Source: an uncultured Algibacter sp. (GTDB lineage: Bacteria > Bacteroidota > Bacteroidia > Flavobacteriales > Flavobacteriaceae). From it: 39,912 bases of DNA. The stretch covers positions 1 to 39,912 of the forward strand of contig CALKXS010000038.1 of assembly GCA_938003745.1 (NCBI GenBank), read 5' to 3'. Position numbers and translations under genes: made by a program. A model generated the notes under the pieces. The model saw only the letters and a program-made list of their open reading frames with translations. It did no database searches and was not told the origin of the DNA. Position 1 is the stretch's first letter. Every line of letters starts with the position of its first letter. Positions 36,901 through 39,912 of this stretch are shown in pieces.

Positions 36901-37469
36901 CGCTTTTCAATACGTCTAAATAATATAGGGTGACACCATGCTGGATTTGCTCCAGTAATAAGAAAAGTATCTGCTAATTCTATGTCTTCATAAGACACAG
37001 GCACACTATCTTCTCCAAAAGCTTTCTTATAACCTACAACAGCAGAACTCATACACAAACGTGAGTTTGTATCAATATTATTCGTCCCTAAAAAACCTTT
37101 AGTAAGTTTGTTTGCTATATAATATTCTTCGGTAAGACTCTGTCCGGACACATAAAAGCCAACACTATCTGGCCCGTACTTTTTAATTATCGATTTAAAA
37201 ACACTTGCAGCTCTATCTAATGCATCATCCCAACTTACACGCTCACGAGGATGCGACCTACTCCATCGCATTTCTGGGTATAAAATTCTATCAGAAATAT
37301 CATTAACTACGTAATGTAAATTCATCCCTTTAGAACAAAGCATTCCTTTGTTTACTGGATGATCTTTATCACCTTCAACTAAAACCTTGTTATTGGCATC
37401 TTTTTTAACAATAATTCCGCAGCCTACACCACAATATGAACACGTTGTTTTTACTTCGTTTTTAATCAT
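33948..37469 (-). CDS. Assimilatory nitrate reductase fused to flavin reductase and [2Fe-2S] domain
   Basis: A 1173-residue cytoplasmic protein (no Tat signal). Cys10, Cys13, Cys17 and Cys45 bind the N-terminal 4Fe-4S cluster; the molybdopterin domain follows, with Cys139 in NSRLCMSSAV as the expected Mo ligand, VTGQVGKPGAG-type NasA/NapA motifs and a molydop-binding domain (about 590-690). From about residue 700 comes a pyridine nucleotide-disulfide reductase domain like the N-terminus of NirB (IIIVGAGAASFRF, LILATGSRAFIP, VVIVGGGLLGLELAAAM, FAIGEIAEF). The end is a BFD-like [2Fe-2S] domain with Cys1121, Cys1123, Cys1155 and Cys1158. It should take electrons from NAD(P)H and reduce nitrate to nitrite in one polypeptide. 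Confidence 0.95.
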   Translation of the reverse strand: MIKNEVKTTCSYCGVGCGIIVKKDANNKVLVEGDKDHPVNKGMLCSKGMNLHYVVNDISDRILYPEMRWSRSHPRERVSWDDALDRAASVFKSIIKKYGPDSVGFYVSGQSLTEEYYIANKLTKGFLGTNNIDTNSRLCMSSAVVGYKKAFGEDSVPVSYEDIELADTFLITGANPAWCHPILFRRIEKRKEENPEVQIIVIDPRKTDSANFADLHLQLLPGTDVILYNVISRCLFERGLIDEEFINNHTEGFSDYKELIFKTSVKKASKLCGVEEKNIKKAADIIGLSKGFISMWAMGLNQSVVGTDKNVSLLNLSLITGQVGKPGAGPFSLTGQPNAMGGREVGGMANLLAVHKDLGNEEHRREVAEFWGVDKINPKPGLTATEMFDALESGKMKAVWIACTNPLVSMPNSNRIEKAMKNAKFVVLQDISHKADTVAFADLVLPAAGWLEKEGTMTNSERRISYLPKEVDAPGEARSDVEIFCDFAQRMGFRGFNFNSASEIYDEYASMTKGTNIDVSFLNYDRLKNEGTFQWPVPEYRHQGTPRLFEDKRFYTPSEKAQFNLPTHIENTSVMPNEDFPLILTTGRVRDQWHTMTKTGKVSRLKTHYPTPVLEINPVDAYLCKIKEGDIAEIKGENGVVRVRANITDNIKKGVVFLPMHWGKQLQSNLNRTNNLTNTHVDPVSKEPDFKFTRVSVSKYKKPVDKIIIVGAGAASFRFIQNYREYNEVDEIHVFSKEPNLFYNRVLLPEYVTEELTWEQLLKIKELELSKLNIHLHPETQISKLDKENKVVTDSNGEEHTFDKLILATGSRAFIPKDVQIDLPGRFTMRNKQDADSFKNYLDATGLPPEEQHVVIVGGGLLGLELAAAMKHKNAKITIIQRASRLMERQLDKISSKLLALDVQERGIQIYFDNEVSTVFDDEDTGELNITLKSGKFITTNAIVYAIGTIPNIEIARTNGLDCSRGVKVNQHLQTSHPDIFAIGEIAEFKNQLFGITSAAEEQANILANFIAGDISCAYSGSVLMNILKFNDLNLCSIGEINVPDNDDSYEEIIFTDMKKRYYKKCIVKDDLLVGAVLMGDKNEFAEFKGMIESKIEMADKRNSLLRGASNTEPVLGKLVCSCSQVGEDNLEDAIAKGCTDFTELCNKTGAGLGCGSCKTEVREILHNSKVLA

Positions 37470-37520
37470 TTAGATCAGTATTTTATATTATACATTATAA
37501 TTTATAATATCCAATATTGT

Positions 37521-37546
37521 AAAATTAAGTATAATTACTTAATTTT
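37521..37546. promoter_or_regulatory. Inverted repeat operator upstream of nitrate reductase
   Basis: Perfect 11-base arms AAAATTAAGTA and TACTTAATTTT around TAAT, centred about 64 bases upstream of the nitrate reductase ATG. Nearly the same element lies upstream of narK at the same distance. The 4-base spacer is like that of Crp/Fnr-type sites, but the regulator is not known. Confidence 0.65.
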
Positions 37547-37573
37547 AAATCATCTAAAATAAGTAATTAGTAA

Positions 37574-37624
37574 GAAATATTAGATTGATAATTATAGAAT
37601 ACTCATTTTAAGGATTTGGTAAAA
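37574..37624. repeat. Upstream module shared with narK promoter (copy 1)
   Basis: 51 bases that align without gaps to 39346-39396, with 42 identical by my count (shared GAAATATTAGATT, TAGAAT, TTTTAAG, GTAAAA). It lies at the same distance from the inverted repeat in both promoters, so the two promoters probably come from one ancestor and bind the same factors. Confidence 0.65.
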
Positions 37625-37676
37625 AAAACTCATATAAAAGTCTTGATTTAAAACATCACACAACACCTATTAATAG

Positions 37677-37704
37677 AAAAAACCAACGAAGTTAACTTCG
37701 CTGG
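37677..37704 (-). terminator. Rho-independent terminator after narK
   Basis: On the minus strand CCAGCGAAG and CTTCGTTGG pair (one G-T) around TTAA, followed by six T. It lies 45 bases behind the narK stop and separates narK from the nitrate reductase promoter. Confidence 0.8.
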
Positions 37705-37748
37705 CTAAAATTAAATCATTAAATTTTTACCACAAACTTTAATTAAAC

Positions 37749-39239
37749 TCAATCTATATTTTCTTCAAACTTATTTATTAATTGAGGCGTAGCCTTATCA
37801 GCCATTTTTTGCACAACTCTATGCATCCAAATTAAACATATCGCAGCCAATACTAGCATTAGTATCCAACAACTAGACCACAACCCTGTACCTTCTAAAA
37901 GGTAACCAAAAATGATAGGACAAAAGAAACCTCCTAATCCTCCAAGTACACCAACCATACCGCCTACAACACCAACTTCTTCAGGGAAATAATCTGGAAT
38001 ATGTTTATAAACTGCAGCTTTTCCAATACCCCAAATAGATCCCATAATAATTGCTATAATGGCAAATATCCATAAGTTCGCTTGAAAAAATATATGTGTT
38101 TTACCTTCAACAATTAATTGCTTCTTTTTAACAACATCTCCTTTTTTTATTATCGCTTTTTGCCATGATTCTTTTACTGGCAATACATGAAATTCGTCAT
38201 TTACATTTGCCAATTTATCAGTCTTACCTTTTATAACATATTTTACACCTTCTAATTCTACGTATGTATCTGTTACATCTGTAATTACTCCAGATGATTT
38301 TGCCATAATGCCTTTTCCTGCAGAATAAACATCCATTTTAGGTACAATTAATGCTGCACTAAAAACTAAAGACGAACCTAATACCCAGTACATTACTTTT
38401 CTTGCTCCTATTTTATCAGACAACCAACCTCCAAAAGCTCTAATTATCCCAGAGGGCAAACTAAAACAAGATGCTAATAATCCTGCTGTTGCTAAATCTA
38501 GAGCATACACATTTGTATAATAAGGCACTAACCACCCTGCAAAAGCAACAAAACAACCAAATACTAAAAAGTAATATAAACCAAATCTCCAAACTCTTAT
38601 ACTCTTAAGAGGCTGCATAATTGCCGTTAAACTCTTTGTACTTGATGCTGGTTTTTTATTCTTAGTTGTAAAAAAGAATGCAATCGCCATGACAACTAAA
38701 AATGCTGCATATATTTTTGGCATTTCTCTCCAGCCATTTAAATTGGTTTTATCATCTGTTAAAAAATCTAAAAGTTTAGGTCCTACTAATGTTGTTATTG
38801 CAGCACCAGCATTACCAGCCCCAAATATCCCCAAAGCAACACCTTGCTTATCTTTAGGAAACCATATTGAAGAAAAAGCAATACCAACTGCAAAACTTGC
38901 ACCAGCAATTCCAAACCCTAAACTACATAGTGCAAAAGACCAAAAATTATTTGCATAAGACAACAAATACATAGGTATTGCACATATTAATAACAAGCTT
39001 GTAAAAACCGGCTTACCACCTAATTTATCTGTTAAAACCCCAGCTGGTAATCTAAAAATAGCACCTGTTAATACAGGAATACCTATTAGCCAACCAATTT
39101 CTACTCCACTCCAATCAAACACTTGATTATCTACTAAAAAAGTAACCAATATCCCGTTTAACAACCATGCTGCAAAGCAGAATGTAAAAGCTAAAGTATT
39201 TATAAATAGTATTTTATTGGCACCTTGGGTTACGTTCAT
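37749..39239 (-). CDS. narK: Nitrate/nitrite transporter, MFS, with periplasmic insert
   Basis: A 496-residue major facilitator with about twelve membrane helices. The two nitrate signatures are visible: GAGNAGAAITTLVGP in helix 5 and GVVGGMVGVLGGLGGF in helix 11. It imports nitrate or exchanges nitrate and nitrite. Residues about 301-387, between helices 9 and 10, form a polar, beta-rich insert (GVITDVTDTYVELEG, IIKKGDVVKKKQ) that standard NarK proteins lack; by topology it should face the periplasm. The gene has its own terminator and a promoter module shared with the nitrate reductase gene. Confidence 0.94.
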   Translation of the reverse strand: MNVTQGANKILFINTLAFTFCFAAWLLNGILVTFLVDNQVFDWSGVEIGWLIGIPVLTGAIFRLPAGVLTDKLGGKPVFTSLLLICAIPMYLLSYANNFWSFALCSLGFGIAGASFAVGIAFSSIWFPKDKQGVALGIFGAGNAGAAITTLVGPKLLDFLTDDKTNLNGWREMPKIYAAFLVVMAIAFFFTTKNKKPASSTKSLTAIMQPLKSIRVWRFGLYYFLVFGCFVAFAGWLVPYYTNVYALDLATAGLLASCFSLPSGIIRAFGGWLSDKIGARKVMYWVLGSSLVFSAALIVPKMDVYSAGKGIMAKSSGVITDVTDTYVELEGVKYVIKGKTDKLANVNDEFHVLPVKESWQKAIIKKGDVVKKKQLIVEGKTHIFFQANLWIFAIIAIIMGSIWGIGKAAVYKHIPDYFPEEVGVVGGMVGVLGGLGGFFCPIIFGYLLEGTGLWSSCWILMLVLAAICLIWMHRVVQKMADKATPQLINKFEENID

Positions 39240-39293
39240 CTCAATATAATTTTAGAGTTTTTAAAATTTAAAAACACAATGTTCACAAAATCA

Positions 39294-39317
39294 AAATTAA
39301 GTATAAATACTTAATTT
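39294..39317. promoter_or_regulatory. Inverted repeat operator upstream of narK
   Basis: Perfect 10-base arms AAATTAAGTA and TACTTAATTT around TAAA, centred about 66 bases upstream of the narK ATG. It matches the element in front of the nitrate reductase gene. Confidence 0.65.
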
Positions 39318-39345
39318 AAAAACACAAAAACTACGTAAATATATG

Positions 39346-39396
39346 GAAATATTAGATTACTAATTTTAGAATGAAAATTTTAAGAATTTCGTAAAA
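39346..39396. repeat. Upstream module shared with nitrate reductase promoter (copy 2)
   Basis: Partner of 37574-37624, same orientation, same spacing from the inverted repeat (40.5 bases from its centre in both). See the other copy for the alignment. Confidence 0.65.
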
Positions 39397-39453
39397 TTGA
39401 AGTTAGCATTTGTAAAGTTTCAATTAGCATAATTATCTTCATTAAAAATTCGT

Positions 39454-39639
39454 CTAGAAATCTCTTCTTATTTCATTTTCATTGAATTTACTGTGCGACA
39501 ATAAGTATACCTGATTTAAAGCTTCTATATTTCCATTAGTTATCACATCTTCCACAACTTGATAAATAAATTCAGAAAGTCCAGCCTGCATGAAATATTT
39601 AGAAGTAGTAGATTTCTCCTTAGTATATGATAAAATCAC
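39454..39639 (-). CDS. Small unrecognised open frame between IS remnant and narK
   Basis: 61 codons from a GTG at 39639, or 45 from the in-frame ATG at about 39591 (MQAGLSEFIYQ). The predicted peptide is polar with an amphipathic helix around LSEFIYQVVEDVI and a basic end (NEIRRDF). I do not recognise it. It lies between the transposase remnant and the narK promoter module, so it may be a small real gene, a fragment left by rearrangement, or chance. Confidence 0.3.
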   Translation of the reverse strand: MILSYTKEKSTTSKYFMQAGLSEFIYQVVEDVITNGNIEALNQVYLLSHSKFNENEIRRDF

Positions 39640-39712
39640 AAAATATTGATTTTCAGTATATTAAATAAATAATTCTAACTTATTTCTCTAATGAAGAAAA
39701 CCAATGTTATCA

Positions 39713-39912
39713 CTAAACTTTGAAGAATCCACATTGCCTTTGTATTTTTCCTGTATTTACATCTTCCAAAACAGTGGATTCAGCCATAATCGCTACGTTT
39801 GATTTCCCTGTCGCTCCACGACCTCTAATCCCTTTGCTTTTCTCTATTTTAGAGGCTTCTACAGTAAAGTAACCTTCATCTATTTCTATCATTCCTTCCA
39901 AAGTATAACGTG
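39713..39912 (-). pseudogene. IS1595-family transposase remnant, right edge
   Basis: The frame is open to the right edge and reads TLEGMIEIDEGYFTVEAS, then GRGATGKSNVAIMAES, the ISXO2-like catalytic domain start, as in the left-edge element but clearly divergent from it. It ends with QCGFFKV and a TAG, after which the expected remainder of the catalytic domain (well over 100 residues) is missing and unrelated sequence follows. So this copy is 3'-truncated. Its 5' part lies outside the window. Confidence 0.82.

Noticed and set aside
1-39912. CRISPR arrays, tRNA or rRNA genes, phage genes
   Set aside because: No regularly spaced repeats, no recognisable tRNA or rRNA sequence and no phage structural or integrase genes were seen on either strand.
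1-39912. The whole window as a composite transposon bounded by the two IS elements
   Set aside because: The two transposases are too different from each other, both are broken, and the content is typical chromosomal metabolism and surface polysaccharide.

Overview
The window is AT-rich and almost entirely coded on the minus strand. It looks like chromosome from a marine member of the Flavobacteriaceae (Bacteroidetes). Reasons: A/T-rich leaders without strong Shine-Dalgarno sites, the rfbA-rfbC-rfbD-rfbB gene order, a sugar transferase with the CxxC insert I associate with Bacteroidetes enzymes, a LytTR regulator, and a nitrate reductase fused to a flavin reductase. Genus cannot be read from the sequence. 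All statements come from reading the sequence; no database was searched.

Layout. Positions 1-524 hold a broken IS1595-type transposase, and a second, different IS1595-type remnant in the same orientation runs off the right edge (39713-39912). Between them lie three blocks. (1) An exopolysaccharide/capsule locus (25292 down to 992): UDP-glucose dehydrogenase with a large in-frame deletion, UDP-glucuronate decarboxylase, a response regulator, an initiating sugar transferase with a pseudo-receiver domain, a short TolC-like protein, a Wzc-like protein with degenerate kinase motifs, a Wzx-type flippase, a Wzy/ligase-type polymerase, a phosphoribosyltransferase-HAD phosphatase fusion, four glycosyltransferases, a hexapeptide acyltransferase, a Tat-exported GMC oxidoreductase pair, two YVTN beta-propeller proteins (one broken), and the four dTDP-L-rhamnose genes. 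(2) A signalling block (32275 down to 25696): CheY-like regulator, H-NOX nitric oxide sensor, PAS histidine kinase, FIST/NosP-type protein, second histidine kinase, Hpt protein and LytTR regulator in one tight seven-gene operon, then a STAS protein. (3) A nitrate assimilation block (39239 down to 32512): NarK-type transporter, a 1173-residue nitrate reductase fusion, and a sulfite/nitrite-reductase-like protein with a rubredoxin tail.

How they fit together. The polysaccharide locus has the parts of a Wzx/Wzy pathway: lipid-linked initiation, glycosyl transfer, flipping, polymerisation and length control. Rhamnose is a predicted component; xylose or glucuronate depends on whether another ugd exists, because this copy lacks its catalytic domain. 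The signalling operon places two unrelated families of nitric oxide sensor (H-NOX and FIST/NosP) with two soluble kinases, an Hpt protein and two response regulators, next to nitrate genes on one side and polysaccharide genes on the other. A link from nitric oxide or nitrate status to surface polysaccharide is a reasonable hypothesis, not shown here. narK and the nitrate reductase share a duplicated upstream module with a perfect inverted repeat at the same distance from each start codon.

Several genes are visibly decaying: both transposases, one YVTN gene, ugd, and short plus-strand remnants near 600-860 and 32324-32473.
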